Shown: one piece after another, positions 26,758 to 35,387 of the stretch
How the letters are laid out: every line of letters starts with the position of its first letter
Numbering within the stretch: the stretch's first letter is position 1
Assembly (NCBI GenBank): GCA_016872115.1
Contig: VHBC01000019.1
Span: 1-44,064, forward strand
DNA: 44,064 nt
Source: Sphingomonadales bacterium
Lineage (GTDB): Bacteria > Bacteroidota > Bacteroidia > Flavobacteriales_D > Crocinitomicaceae
Direction of reading: 5' to 3'
Notes under the pieces: model-generated
Told to the model about the DNA's origin: nothing
Seen by the model: only the letters and a program-made list of their open reading frames with translations
The model's database searches: none
Made by a program: the position numbers and the translations under genes

Positions 26758-27924
26758 ATGAAACGTCTGTTGTTATTGATGCTATTGCAAACGCAAGTTT
26801 TAAATGCGCAGCAGTCTTTTGAATTGGTCACTTTTGGTAACTATAATAGCACAGGACTACGACGTCAAATTCCCGATGCTTTTTTCTACGGAGGTACTAT
26901 TGATTCGAATACCATTGCAAAATCTTTGGCAAAACTCGGCACGCGCAATTCATTTGGTTTACAAATGGGTGCAAATGCCGTTTGGAAAAGTCCTTGGGCG
27001 CTTTCCAAAAATGTCAAGAAAACAGCCTCTAGTTATCATTGGGCTTTTGGTGCCGGTACACAGCAATACAGTGGTCTTCATTTTTCAAAAGACGTTTTTG
27101 GTTTGGTATTTCAAGGTGGCTTGCCATATGTGGGAGACACCCTCAATTTGAGCAATTTAAGAGCTGAGTCTATCACTTTTTCAAAAATAGGATTTGGTGT
27201 TGTTGATTCTTTAACACAATCCTCACTTTTACTCCATTTCGTTTCCGTTCATAATTACATAGGCGCAGCGCTGCAAAAAGGGATTTGGTTTCAAGATCCG
27301 TCGAGTGCCCAAATTGAACTTGAGCTACAAGGATCTGCTCAAATGTCTAACGCAACTGCCGGATACGGTTTTGCAATTGATCTCGATTACCGTTTTGGAT
27401 CCATACAAGAAGAAGATCAAGAACAACAGTTCCAACTGCTTATTCAAAATTTAGGATTAGCCCGATTGTCCAATATACCAAACTATCAGTTGGCCGGCGC
27501 TTTGCAATACCAAGGTTTTACCCTTGCGCAATGGCAACAATCCAATCTAAACGACATTGCCAATTCGTTCTTAGATTCTTTGGGATATCTCCGAACGACG
27601 ACCTCTAATTGGGTCTTTTTGCCAACCACAGTGTTGTTAGCGAAGCGCATCGATTGGGAATCCCAAGCTCGTCTGCAAGCTTATTATGGCGCCCAATTTA
27701 TCTTACGTCAAACCTACACGCCGCTTATTTACGCTGGTGCACACGTCCGCATCTCAAAAGTTTGGCACACTGGAGTCGGAATGGCTTACGGCGGTTTCGG
27801 CGGTTTGCGTGCTCAGGCTTACTCTGCCTTTCATTTCAAGCGCAGCCAACTTGCTTTGCGTTCTGACAACATCTCTATGCAAAATGGCGCTTCACTTTAC
27901 TTACAGTACCGATGCGATTTTTAA
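26758..27924 (+). CDS. Predicted outer-membrane beta-barrel protein (possibly DUF5723-like)
   Basis: The 388-residue protein has a signal peptide ending VLNAQ and long alternating amphipathic strands rich in Gly, Tyr and Trp, ending in an aromatic residue (YLQYRCDF), as outer-membrane barrels do. The overall look resembles DUF5723-type Bacteroidota proteins, but I could not test that. It is between the lipoprotein (2-bp gap) and the T9SS-exported protein (13-bp overlap). Confidence 0.65.
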   Translation: MKRLLLLMLLQTQVLNAQQSFELVTFGNYNSTGLRRQIPDAFFYGGTIDSNTIAKSLAKLGTRNSFGLQMGANAVWKSPWALSKNVKKTASSYHWAFGAGTQQYSGLHFSKDVFGLVFQGGLPYVGDTLNLSNLRAESITFSKIGFGVVDSLTQSSLLLHFVSVHNYIGAALQKGIWFQDPSSAQIELELQGSAQMSNATAGYGFAIDLDYRFGSIQEEDQEQQFQLLIQNLGLARLSNIPNYQLAGALQYQGFTLAQWQQSNLNDIANSFLDSLGYLRTTTSNWVFLPTTVLLAKRIDWESQARLQAYYGAQFILRQTYTPLIYAGAHVRISKVWHTGVGMAYGGFGGLRAQAYSAFHFKRSQLALRSDNISMQNGASLYLQYRCDF

Positions 27925-29384
27925 TTGTTCTTTTATTTTTAAGCTTTTCGCTTCAATTTGACGCTCAAACGCGTTTTTACAAATTATACTCAGGTACTGG
28001 TTTTGATAAAGGTGAAGATGTACTGGCTTTGCCAGATACCACTTATTTAGTGGCGGGTAGTAGCGGTAGCTGGGAAGAAAACGCCCAGGGGTTTTTAATG
28101 AAACTCGACTCTCTCGGAAACTATGTTTGGAGCCAAGCATTTGGAGCGCAAGAAACCGAGGAGGTCAAAAGAATCTTTCACAGGCCAGGGCTTGGTTATT
28201 ATCTAGCAGGAATGTCCAATTCTTGGAGCGCGGGCAATTATGACCCAATGCTCATTTATACCGATTTGAATGGCAACCAACAATGGATTAAAACATACCC
28301 GCATCCTTCTTGGGAGCGGATCCACGACGGCGTCCAAACAATTGACACCGGATTTGTTTTGGTAGGAGAGCGCCAAGCAACCATCGGATCAGAGGCCGAT
28401 CTTTTGCTCCTGCGACTCGACAAAAATGGCGATACGCTTTGGACAAAGTCTTTTGGCACTTCAGGTATGGATCGTGCTAACAGCATTGTTCGTGTCTCAG
28501 ATACAACCTATGCCATCGGAGGACAATGGTATGTCGCAGATTCACTTGAAACAAAAGGTTTTGTCCTTTTACTTCATGACAACGGCCAAATTTTATGGTT
28601 CGACACACTTGGCCACCTGAGCGGTGAGTTCGCTGTATTAGACCTAACCAAGAACCTTTACGGTATTCAATTTGGAGGTTACCATTTGAATGGCCCCGCT
28701 GATTACGATAAATTCAGTGGTTCATTAGCCGAAGACGGCACCATTTTAACCCAGGTAGCCCCAATTGACGGGCTCATATCCGATGACATCATTCAGCAAC
28801 TTGCTTATTTGCCACAGCAAGATTTAACCATCTTGGGTATTCAGGTTCAAAACAGTAATACTTATTCCGAACCTTTCGATTTATATTTTGGCTATGCCGA
28901 TGCATTTTATGGTTATTGGATGAGTGGCTTTCCCTCGAGTACAATTCTCAACCAAGGCTTCGACTACAATGGCAATATTCGCCCGACTTTGGATGGTGGT
29001 TTTATAGCCGTTGGTATGAACTCAGTCATTGTTGATGGGCAAAACCAATTGAATGGTGGTAGTAATGTTTTTGTTCTCAAGGTCAATGGTGACGGTTCAG
29101 CCTATGTGCAAACCGATACTGTCTTTACTACTCAGCAACTCGTTGGCTTGACAACCGCTTTCGAAGGTAGTCATGTACAGGTTTTTCCAAATCCTGCAGT
29201 AAGTCATTTTGCTTTCAAGTGGGTAGGTGGCATGCCAAAAAAGGTGGTAGTAACAAACCAAATTGGTCAAACGATTTGGTCAGGCGAGCTTGTTCCCAAT
29301 GAATTACTTCGTGTGGATAATTGGTCAAAAGGAATTTATTTGATTACCGTCGACAACCAAGTATTTCCCTTACTCAAAGAGTAG
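27912..29384 (+). CDS. T9SS-exported repeat protein, probably a beta-propeller
   Basis: The 490-residue protein has a signal peptide ending QFDAQ. A repeat of roughly 45-60 residues recurs, carrying motifs like GFLMKLDSLGNYVWSQAFG, LLLLRLDKNGDTLWTKSFG and GFVLLLHDNGQILWFDTLG, typical of blade-like propeller repeats. The C-terminus (from VQVFPNPAVSHFAFKW to GIYLITVDNQVFPLL) is a type A T9SS sorting domain, so the protein should reach the cell surface or medium. Ligand and function are unknown. It ends 15 bp before the convergent putA stop; no terminator hairpin was seen in that gap. Confidence 0.85.
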   Translation: MRFLIVLLFLSFSLQFDAQTRFYKLYSGTGFDKGEDVLALPDTTYLVAGSSGSWEENAQGFLMKLDSLGNYVWSQAFGAQETEEVKRIFHRPGLGYYLAGMSNSWSAGNYDPMLIYTDLNGNQQWIKTYPHPSWERIHDGVQTIDTGFVLVGERQATIGSEADLLLLRLDKNGDTLWTKSFGTSGMDRANSIVRVSDTTYAIGGQWYVADSLETKGFVLLLHDNGQILWFDTLGHLSGEFAVLDLTKNLYGIQFGGYHLNGPADYDKFSGSLAEDGTILTQVAPIDGLISDDIIQQLAYLPQQDLTILGIQVQNSNTYSEPFDLYFGYADAFYGYWMSGFPSSTILNQGFDYNGNIRPTLDGGFIAVGMNSVIVDGQNQLNGGSNVFVLKVNGDGSAYVQTDTVFTTQQLVGLTTAFEGSHVQVFPNPAVSHFAFKWVGGMPKKVVVTNQIGQTIWSGELVPNELLRVDNWSKGIYLITVDNQVFPLLKE

Positions 29385-29399
29385 TTTTAATTCAATGAT

Positions 29400-30602
29400 T
29401 TAGCTTGTTGCTTGCTTACGGCGTGCTCTTTCCTTGATAATGAGTCCTAATTCACGACTGGTTTGCCCGGCAACAGAAGTATTTTCGTCGGCCCTACGCA
29501 GTAAGTAGGGTAATACCTCATGGACAGGTCCAAAAGGCACATATTTGGCCACTTGATAGCCTGCATCCGAGAGGTTATAGGAAATATGATCTGACATCCC
29601 GAGCAATTGCGCAAAATAAAATTGTGGGCTCCCGGGATTAATATTTTGATTTTGAAGTAATTCAGTAAGTAAAAGAGAGCTCTTTTCATTGTGTGTGCCT
29701 GCACAAACCGAAAAAATAGCTTGGTTTTCCACTAAGAAAGCCAATGCTAAATCGTAGTCTTTGTCTGTGCTGGCTTTGTCTGGTTGAATAGGCGAGGGAT
29801 AGCCTAAAGAATGGGCCCTAGCGCGCTCTTTTTCCATGTAGGCGCCGCGCACCAACTTTACACCGTAATGTATGTTTGCGGTTTTTGCTCGTTCAAATTC
29901 ACTGTGTAAGAAGGCCAAGCGATCATGCCTGTAAATTTGCACGGTGTTATAAACAATACAAGCCTCTTGGTTGTATTTGAGCATCATGTCGAAGGTCCAT
30001 TGGTCAATAGCGGTTTGTATCCAGGTTTCTTCAGCGTCGATAAATAATCTAGTTTGGTACTTGCTTGCAGCTGAACATATGCGGTCAATACGCTCAACAA
30101 TGGCTGCAATCCCATTTTTTTCATGGTTGCTAAGTTCACGGAATTCAACACCTTTGCGCTTTGCACGTATCCGGCTAGATTCAAGTTCTATTAAATGATG
30201 CTGCGCAATGCCCGTAACTTTAAATACAGCAAACGGAATCGCTTTGTCGGTTGCAGATTTTTCAATTGTTTGAATGATGATTTGGGTGGTATGCTCAAAA
30301 TCGGCTTCTTGCGTTTTTCCTTCTACTGAATAATCGAGAATGGTCCCTATTCCATAAGCATGTAAACGCGCTATTGTATGATCACATTCTTCAATGGTTT
30401 CTCCGCCACAAAACTGTTTGAAGATTGTTTTTTTGATGAGGCCTTTTATTGGCAAATGAAACTTGAGGGCAAGAGGCGTGAGTGTTTTACTAATTTTTAC
30501 GATGATTGGTGCGCCAATGATTTTAAATAATAAATAGGCGCGTTGTAAATCTTGTTTGTTCTTGGATTGAAAGGCTATTTCTGTGTTGTCGAAGGAAATC
30601 AT
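29400..30602 (-). CDS. putA: Proline dehydrogenase
   Basis: This 400-residue single-domain enzyme oxidises proline to delta-1-pyrroline-5-carboxylate with FAD. TIM-barrel motifs of the family are clear: YNTVQIYRHDRLAFL, VKLVRGAYMEKERARA, AGTHNEKSS, and the flavin/substrate region YVPFGPVHEVLPYLLRRADE. No P5C dehydrogenase domain is fused, so the second step is carried by another gene not in this window. It is divergent from aroB across 35 bp that hold two mirrored -7 boxes. The symbol putA is used in the sense common for Bacteroidota monofunctional enzymes; prodh would do as well. Confidence 0.93.
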   Translation of the reverse strand: MISFDNTEIAFQSKNKQDLQRAYLLFKIIGAPIIVKISKTLTPLALKFHLPIKGLIKKTIFKQFCGGETIEECDHTIARLHAYGIGTILDYSVEGKTQEADFEHTTQIIIQTIEKSATDKAIPFAVFKVTGIAQHHLIELESSRIRAKRKGVEFRELSNHEKNGIAAIVERIDRICSAASKYQTRLFIDAEETWIQTAIDQWTFDMMLKYNQEACIVYNTVQIYRHDRLAFLHSEFERAKTANIHYGVKLVRGAYMEKERARAHSLGYPSPIQPDKASTDKDYDLALAFLVENQAIFSVCAGTHNEKSSLLLTELLQNQNINPGSPQFYFAQLLGMSDHISYNLSDAGYQVAKYVPFGPVHEVLPYLLRRADENTSVAGQTSRELGLIIKERARRKQATS

Positions 30603-30604
30603 GC

Positions 30605-30635
30605 CTCAAAATTAAGCGCTTTTCGTAAATTTGAG
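30605..30635. promoter_or_regulatory. Palindromic divergent promoter region of putA and aroB
   Basis: CTCAAAATTA (30605-30614) and TAAATTTGAG (30626-30635) form an inverted repeat with 9 of 10 positions matching. Each arm contains a TAnnTTTG box pointing outwards: TAATTTTG for putA (minus, 30607-30614) and TAAATTTG for aroB (30626-30633). Both boxes end 4 bp before the start codon, so the mRNAs would be nearly leaderless. I see no matching -33 box for either gene. Confidence 0.5.
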
Positions 30636-30637
30636 TC

Positions 30638-31699
30638 ATGAACGCGGTTTCTTTTTCCGAACATGCTTTTTCTGTAGAATGGGGTCCGTTAGAGGCGTCT
30701 AAATTCAACACACTTTTACACGCTTTTAGTGAAGCCAAAAAGGCGGTGCTCGTCGATGAAAACACCCAAGAATATTGCCTTGAATTCTTATTGACCAGTT
30801 TTGAAGCCTTAGCTGATGCTGAAGTCATCGTGTTGCCCGCTGGAGAGCAAAGCAAAGTGCTGGAAATTTGCGCACAAGTTTGGGAAACCCTTACAGAGGC
30901 TGGTTTTGGCCGCCATGACCTACTTATTAATCTTGGGGGTGGAATGGTTACCGATCTCGGCGGTTTTGCAGCATCTATTTTTAAACGCGGTATCACATTT
31001 ATAAATATTCCAACCAGTTTATTGGCCATAGTTGATGCCTCTATTGGAGGTAAAACCGGTATCAATTTTGCCAGTTACAAAAACCAAATCGGCACCTTTT
31101 CCGAGCCGAAGGCTACTTTTATTGACTTGCGTTTTTTAAGTACGCTTCCGCACGTAGAATGGAAAAATGGCTTTGCAGAATTGCTTAAGCATGCCTTAAT
31201 TGCCGATCCCGATCTTTGGTTAAAATTAACTGCTTGTCAAGAAATCAGTGAGGAGTTAAACCAGCAAATGATCAGAAGAGGGGTTGAAATTAAACAAGAG
31301 GTTGTGCTTGCAGACCCGCTTGAAAAAGGGAAACGTAAAGTTTTGAATTTTGGCCATACAATTGGTCATGCCATTGAATCTTATTATCTGCATTCCGATA
31401 CGCCCGTTTCGCATGGGCATGCAGTTGCAATTGGGTTATTGTTAGAAAGTCATTTATCTATGACGCTCTCTAGTTTAAATCAAAATGAATTTCTAGCAAT
31501 TGAGCGTGCGATAAAAAAACATTTCACGCTGCAAATTCCTCGAGATATAAATGCGATTTGGGAATTAATGCAACAAGACAAAAAAAATCAAAACAATGAG
31601 GTTCGCATCTGTTTATTGAGCCGAATTGGCGTTTGTCAGCACGATCAAAAACTGGCTTTCGAAGATTTTGAGCGCGTTTATAATACTTATTTAGTTTAA
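30638..31699 (+). CDS. aroB: 3-dehydroquinate synthase
   Basis: The 353-residue enzyme makes 3-dehydroquinate from DAHP in the shikimate pathway, using NAD+ and a divalent metal. Family motifs are intact: GGGMVTDLGGFAASIFKRG, PTSLLAIVDASIGGKTG, the metal ligand segment GFAELLKHALIAD, LNFGHTIGHAIES and HGHAVAIGLL. The length is normal. A strong terminator follows the stop codon. Confidence 0.96.
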   Translation: MNAVSFSEHAFSVEWGPLEASKFNTLLHAFSEAKKAVLVDENTQEYCLEFLLTSFEALADAEVIVLPAGEQSKVLEICAQVWETLTEAGFGRHDLLINLGGGMVTDLGGFAASIFKRGITFINIPTSLLAIVDASIGGKTGINFASYKNQIGTFSEPKATFIDLRFLSTLPHVEWKNGFAELLKHALIADPDLWLKLTACQEISEELNQQMIRRGVEIKQEVVLADPLEKGKRKVLNFGHTIGHAIESYYLHSDTPVSHGHAVAIGLLLESHLSMTLSSLNQNEFLAIERAIKKHFTLQIPRDINAIWELMQQDKKNQNNEVRICLLSRIGVCQHDQKLAFEDFERVYNTYLV

Positions 31700-31721
31700 A
31701 ATAAGTTTAGGAATTCACAAA

Positions 31722-31745
31722 AAAAGGCCTCCGAAGAGGCCTTTT
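31722..31745. terminator. Bidirectional intrinsic terminator with a UUCG loop
   Basis: AAAAGGCCTC and GAGGCCTTTT pair perfectly over 10 bp around four bases. Read on the minus strand the loop is C(UUCG)G followed by seven U residues, a textbook terminator for the S46 peptidase gene. On the plus strand it serves aroB, with a shorter U tract. A second 6-bp hairpin (31757-31773) lies between it and the peptidase stop. Confidence 0.88.
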
Positions 31746-31783
31746 CCTTACAAGTTAGTTGGAAGCACCAACTTGCAACGCTT

Positions 31784-33925
31784 TTATTCGACGATTGTCA
31801 TTTCGTCAACAATATGTTTTGCACCAGCGTATTTGTCGATGATGAATAACACGTAACGGATATCAACGTTAATGGTTTTCTGAAGTTTATTGTCAAAAAT
31901 AACATCTCCAGCCATGGCCTCGATGTTGCCATCAAATGCCAACCCAATGAGTTCACCTTTACCGTTTAAAACTGGAGAACCTGAATTTCCTCCTGTAATG
32001 TCATTGTTGGTCAAGAAATTTACCGGCATATAACCTGCTTTATCTGCGTAGCGTCCGAAATCCTTTTTGTTGTTGAGTTCGATGAGACGTTGCGGCAAAT
32101 CAAATTCTTCGTCGTTTGGCTTGTATTTGTTGACGGTGCCTTGAAGCGTGGTGTAGTTATTGATTTTGGCATCGTTGCGTTTGTCGGCAGGAAGCGCACT
32201 TACTTTACCGTAAGTTAAACGCAAGGTGCTATTTGCATCTGGATATAAAATAGTACTGAGTCCGGATTCTCTGAGTCCATCAACCAACAAGCGGTAGGCG
32301 CGGTTGTAGTCGTCAGTAAGTTTGGTGAGTTCTTCTGAACGCTTCATGAGTTGCGCTAAGATATCTGAGGACAATTTATAAAGTGGATCGTTGGTGAGTT
32401 GTCCTTCGCTTGGCGCTTCCAAGAAGGCAAGCATTCCGTTTTTAGAAACGAGAATTGACATGGCAAACATGGCTCTAAGCTCGTTGGCAACCGAGCCATC
32501 GGCATACATATTAGCCACTCCGTTTGCCAATTCGTAGTTGGCTTTTGCCGCATACAAGTTCAGACCATTGATCAGGATGTCCATTTCAGCTGGCCCATAA
32601 GTTGTTTCAAAAAACTCATTAATTGCCGCTGTAAGGTCTGCTTTCATGGCAGCACGCTTGGACGCATCTGCTTTTGCATAAGCCATAAGTTGTGCACCCA
32701 AGCCGCGCGAGATCGCAGCGTATTCTGAGTTGCGGAAAAGAATTGACAAGTAGTTGTCATGACGGGCTTTGTCGTTGGTAGCAGCATAATATTTGTTGAT
32801 TGTGCTCACAACATCGCCATATTTTGCTTTGTTTTCAGGTTTGTTGGCCCAGGCATCGAATTTTGCTTCGTTTTTCGCTTTTGAAGCAGCAGTTTGAAAC
32901 GTAGTCAGTGCATCGATCATACCTTGACGGTTTTTCCAGTAATTAGCCGTTCTGGCATACTTTGAGGCGTAATTCAAACGTACATTGGCATCTTTGTCCA
33001 TGTAGAATTTCATAGCGTCCATGGCAGTTTTAGAAGCTTCGACCCAAGCAGGATAAGCGTATTTGACATTTTGGTCAATGCCGCCAGCTGGTAACCAACG
33101 ATTGGTGCGGCCCGGATAGCCCATGATCATAGCGAAATCACCTTCTTTGACACCATTTAGATTGATTGGAAGGTGGTGCTTCGGATGCAAAGGAACGTTC
33201 GTGGTGCTGTAGTCCGCAGGATTACCGTTGGCATCAGCGTAAACTCGGAACATTGAGAAATCACCTGTGTGGCGTGGCCATTCCCAGTTGTCGGTGTCGC
33301 CACCAAATTTACCAATGCTGTTTGGAGGCGTACCCACCAAGCGCACATCTTTAAAGTCTTGGTAAACAAAGAAATAGAATTCATTCCCTTGGAAGAAAGA
33401 CCTCACCGAAACGACGTATTTGCCACCTTCGCTGTTCTCTTTTTCTATGAGTGCAATCTCTTCTTTAATGATTTTTTCGCGCTCAGCCTCCGACATATTG
33501 TCTGATACCTTAGACATGATGCGCTTGGTGCAGTCATCCATCCGAACAAAAAAGCGCACATACAAAGATTTAGGCTTTAGTTCTTGACTGCGATCTGCGG
33601 CCCAAAAGCCGTTGGTGAGGTAATCGTGTTCAGGTGTGGAGAGTTCGGCGATGGCATCATAACCACAGTGGTGGTTTGTCAAAAGTAAGCCATCTTTAGA
33701 GATGAGCTCTGCTGTACAGCCTCCGTTGAATTGGACAACTGCATCTTTGAGTGATGAATTATTGATGCTGTAGATTTCTTCAGCTGTAAGCTGGAGCCCC
33801 ATTTTTTGCATGTCGCGGTGGTTGAGGCGATCGATAAACATCAAGAACCACATGCCTTCATCGGCACGCACGAAAAGCCCTACAAACAAGAAAAGGGAGA
33901 GTGTAATACGTTTAAATTGTTTCAT
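31784..33925 (-). CDS. dpp7: S46 dipeptidyl-peptidase, DPP7-type
   Basis: The 713-residue serine exopeptidase has a signal peptide (cleavage near FVRA-DEG). Its chymotrypsin-like triad comes from the NHHCGY motif (His85 or His86), TDNWEWPRHTGDF (Asp212) and GGNSGSP (Ser648). These periplasmic enzymes release dipeptides from N-termini. The residue 18 positions after the catalytic Ser sets S1 preference: Arg in DPP11 (acidic P1), Gly in DPP7. Here it is Gly666 in FDGNIE, so a hydrophobic preference is predicted. The neighbouring Ile replaces the Trp I recall as usual in that motif. The start is the ATG after which MKQFKRITL begins; a TATCTTCG box 18 bp upstream is a weak promoter candidate. Confidence 0.93.
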   Translation of the reverse strand: MKQFKRITLSLFLFVGLFVRADEGMWFLMFIDRLNHRDMQKMGLQLTAEEIYSINNSSLKDAVVQFNGGCTAELISKDGLLLTNHHCGYDAIAELSTPEHDYLTNGFWAADRSQELKPKSLYVRFFVRMDDCTKRIMSKVSDNMSEAEREKIIKEEIALIEKENSEGGKYVVSVRSFFQGNEFYFFVYQDFKDVRLVGTPPNSIGKFGGDTDNWEWPRHTGDFSMFRVYADANGNPADYSTTNVPLHPKHHLPINLNGVKEGDFAMIMGYPGRTNRWLPAGGIDQNVKYAYPAWVEASKTAMDAMKFYMDKDANVRLNYASKYARTANYWKNRQGMIDALTTFQTAASKAKNEAKFDAWANKPENKAKYGDVVSTINKYYAATNDKARHDNYLSILFRNSEYAAISRGLGAQLMAYAKADASKRAAMKADLTAAINEFFETTYGPAEMDILINGLNLYAAKANYELANGVANMYADGSVANELRAMFAMSILVSKNGMLAFLEAPSEGQLTNDPLYKLSSDILAQLMKRSEELTKLTDDYNRAYRLLVDGLRESGLSTILYPDANSTLRLTYGKVSALPADKRNDAKINNYTTLQGTVNKYKPNDEEFDLPQRLIELNNKKDFGRYADKAGYMPVNFLTNNDITGGNSGSPVLNGKGELIGLAFDGNIEAMAGDVIFDNKLQKTINVDIRYVLFIIDKYAGAKHIVDEMTIVE

Positions 33926-33928
33926 GAT

Positions 33929-34024
33929 TTATTTATTGTGTGGCGAAGATACTAGCTTTTTTTTCATTCTGCTAAGGCTCTCGGGTAAAATACCGAGGTA
34001 CGATGCAATTTGAGTGTGGCTGCT
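33929..34024 (-). pseudogene. Relic of a Crp/Fnr-family regulator (C-terminal helix-turn-helix only)
   Basis: On the minus strand an open stretch between a TGA at 34025-34027 and a TAA at 33929-33931 reads TQIASYLGILPESLSRMKKK. This is the DNA-recognition helix-turn-helix of Bacteroidota Crp/Fnr regulators, which typically read like IASYLGITPESLSRIRKK. I see no cyclic-nucleotide-binding domain before it; rRNA-methylase sequence begins at 34068. It appears to be a truncated remnant, and it now lies in the upstream region of dpp7. Confidence 0.6.
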
Positions 34025-34067
34025 TCATCTAAATGAAAGGCCGCTTGCAGTTCCATTTGTATTGATG

Positions 34068-35387
34068 CTATTTAGGCAAGTGGCGAATGCGCCATTCATT
34101 GGGGTGTAAATTATTAAAACGCTGGCCAATTTGCTTGATTAGGGCTATTTTTTGATTATCATATGTGATAAAATAATAGCCCGCTGGGGCCTCCCATTGT
34201 TGGCTTTGACCATTTAAGATTCGCAGTGCAGCAGTATAATCAACTTCTTTGATAGGCAAGTTCCAGTGTAGCGCTAAACTATAAACCATGTCGTAGGCAG
34301 GTGTCCATGATTTTTTATTTTGGGTGGCTACATGTAGTCCTTTTTTAAGGAATTTTAATTTTTGAATGAGGGGATAAATTTCCAACGCAAAAGGGGTGCT
34401 TGCATAAAGACGGCCTTCTTCTTGCCAAAATGAAAGTTTAAGTTGTGCATTGAGCAAAGCACTTAGTTCATTAGGCATTCCTTGCTGTAGTTGTATTTTT
34501 GGTATTTTATACTTGCTTTTGACGCTTTCGGTTTTGTGCAAAGCAGCAATGTAAAAACCTTCACTTTGGACTTGATTTGGAAAAAAATAATAGCCAAGAC
34601 CATAGCGGTCGGCTTGTAAGCCATCAAAAAAGGGAAGTTCTTGCGCTTGTGCTAATTGTTCTGAAATGAAAGGTGTCAATTGCGCCTCATTTTCCGCTGG
34701 ATTAAAGGTACAAGTGGAGTAGATAAGATAAGCTCCTTCTTTGAGAAGGGGCCAAACTTCTGCTAATATGTCTGTTTGACGCTCGGCACAAATGGCCGCA
34801 TTTTGCAAGCTCCATTCGTTACGTGCATTGAGGTCTTTTCTGAACATGCCTTCCCCTGAACAAGGCGCATCTACCACCAAAACGTCAATTTGGCCATCCA
34901 GTGCATGCAGTTCATTGGGCTTGTGGTTGCAGACAAAAGTATTAGCGTAGCCCCATTTACTAAGGTTTTCACTGAGAATATATGCTCTGGATCGGTTGAT
35001 TTCATTGGCAAGCAAAAGGCCTTTGTGATCTAGTAAACTTGCCAGAAGTGTGCTTTTGCCACCTGGCGCGGCACTCAGATCGAGTACGACCGGGTTTTCT
35101 GGCAGTGAAAGCGATTTAAAGACTTGCTCAAGGAACATAGAGCCAGCCTCTTGCGGATAATATGCACCGGCATGAAAAAGGGGGTCGTAGGTAAAAGAAG
35201 GGCGTTCGGGAAGGTAGATACCATTTGAATTCCAGGCAACAGGCGACGTATTTTCAAAATAAGATTTTCGCTTTGGATGAAGCCGAACGGATGTTGGTGC
35301 ATTTTCGTTTAACGATGAAAGCAGTTGATCCGGAACAAAAGAATCTTGTTGAATGCGCGCTACAAAATCTTTTGGTAACTCAGTCAT
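34068..35387 (-). CDS. RsmB/NOP-family rRNA (cytosine-5) methyltransferase
   Basis: I start at the ATG 35387 (MTELPKDF, 439 residues); a longer reading would require a TTG. The protein has the m5C methyltransferase core with LDLSAAPGGKSTLLASLL for SAM binding, DAPCSGEGMF for one active-site Cys and YSTCTFNPAENE for the other. A C-terminal RNA-binding extension (about 300-439), as in RsmF/YebU, follows. It probably methylates a cytosine of 16S rRNA. It overlaps tilS by 8 bp as the third gene of the pabB-tilS unit. Confidence 0.92.
   Translation of the reverse strand: MTELPKDFVARIQQDSFVPDQLLSSLNENAPTSVRLHPKRKSYFENTSPVAWNSNGIYLPERPSFTYDPLFHAGAYYPQEAGSMFLEQVFKSLSLPENPVVLDLSAAPGGKSTLLASLLDHKGLLLANEINRSRAYILSENLSKWGYANTFVCNHKPNELHALDGQIDVLVVDAPCSGEGMFRKDLNARNEWSLQNAAICAERQTDILAEVWPLLKEGAYLIYSTCTFNPAENEAQLTPFISEQLAQAQELPFFDGLQADRYGLGYYFFPNQVQSEGFYIAALHKTESVKSKYKIPKIQLQQGMPNELSALLNAQLKLSFWQEEGRLYASTPFALEIYPLIQKLKFLKKGLHVATQNKKSWTPAYDMVYSLALHWNLPIKEVDYTAALRILNGQSQQWEAPAGYYFITYDNQKIALIKQIGQRFNNLHPNEWRIRHLPK

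Noticed and set aside
31757..31773. Second small hairpin (AGTTGG/CCAACT) next to the strong terminator
   Set aside because: Six pairs only and no U-run after it on either strand; not claimed as a separate terminator.
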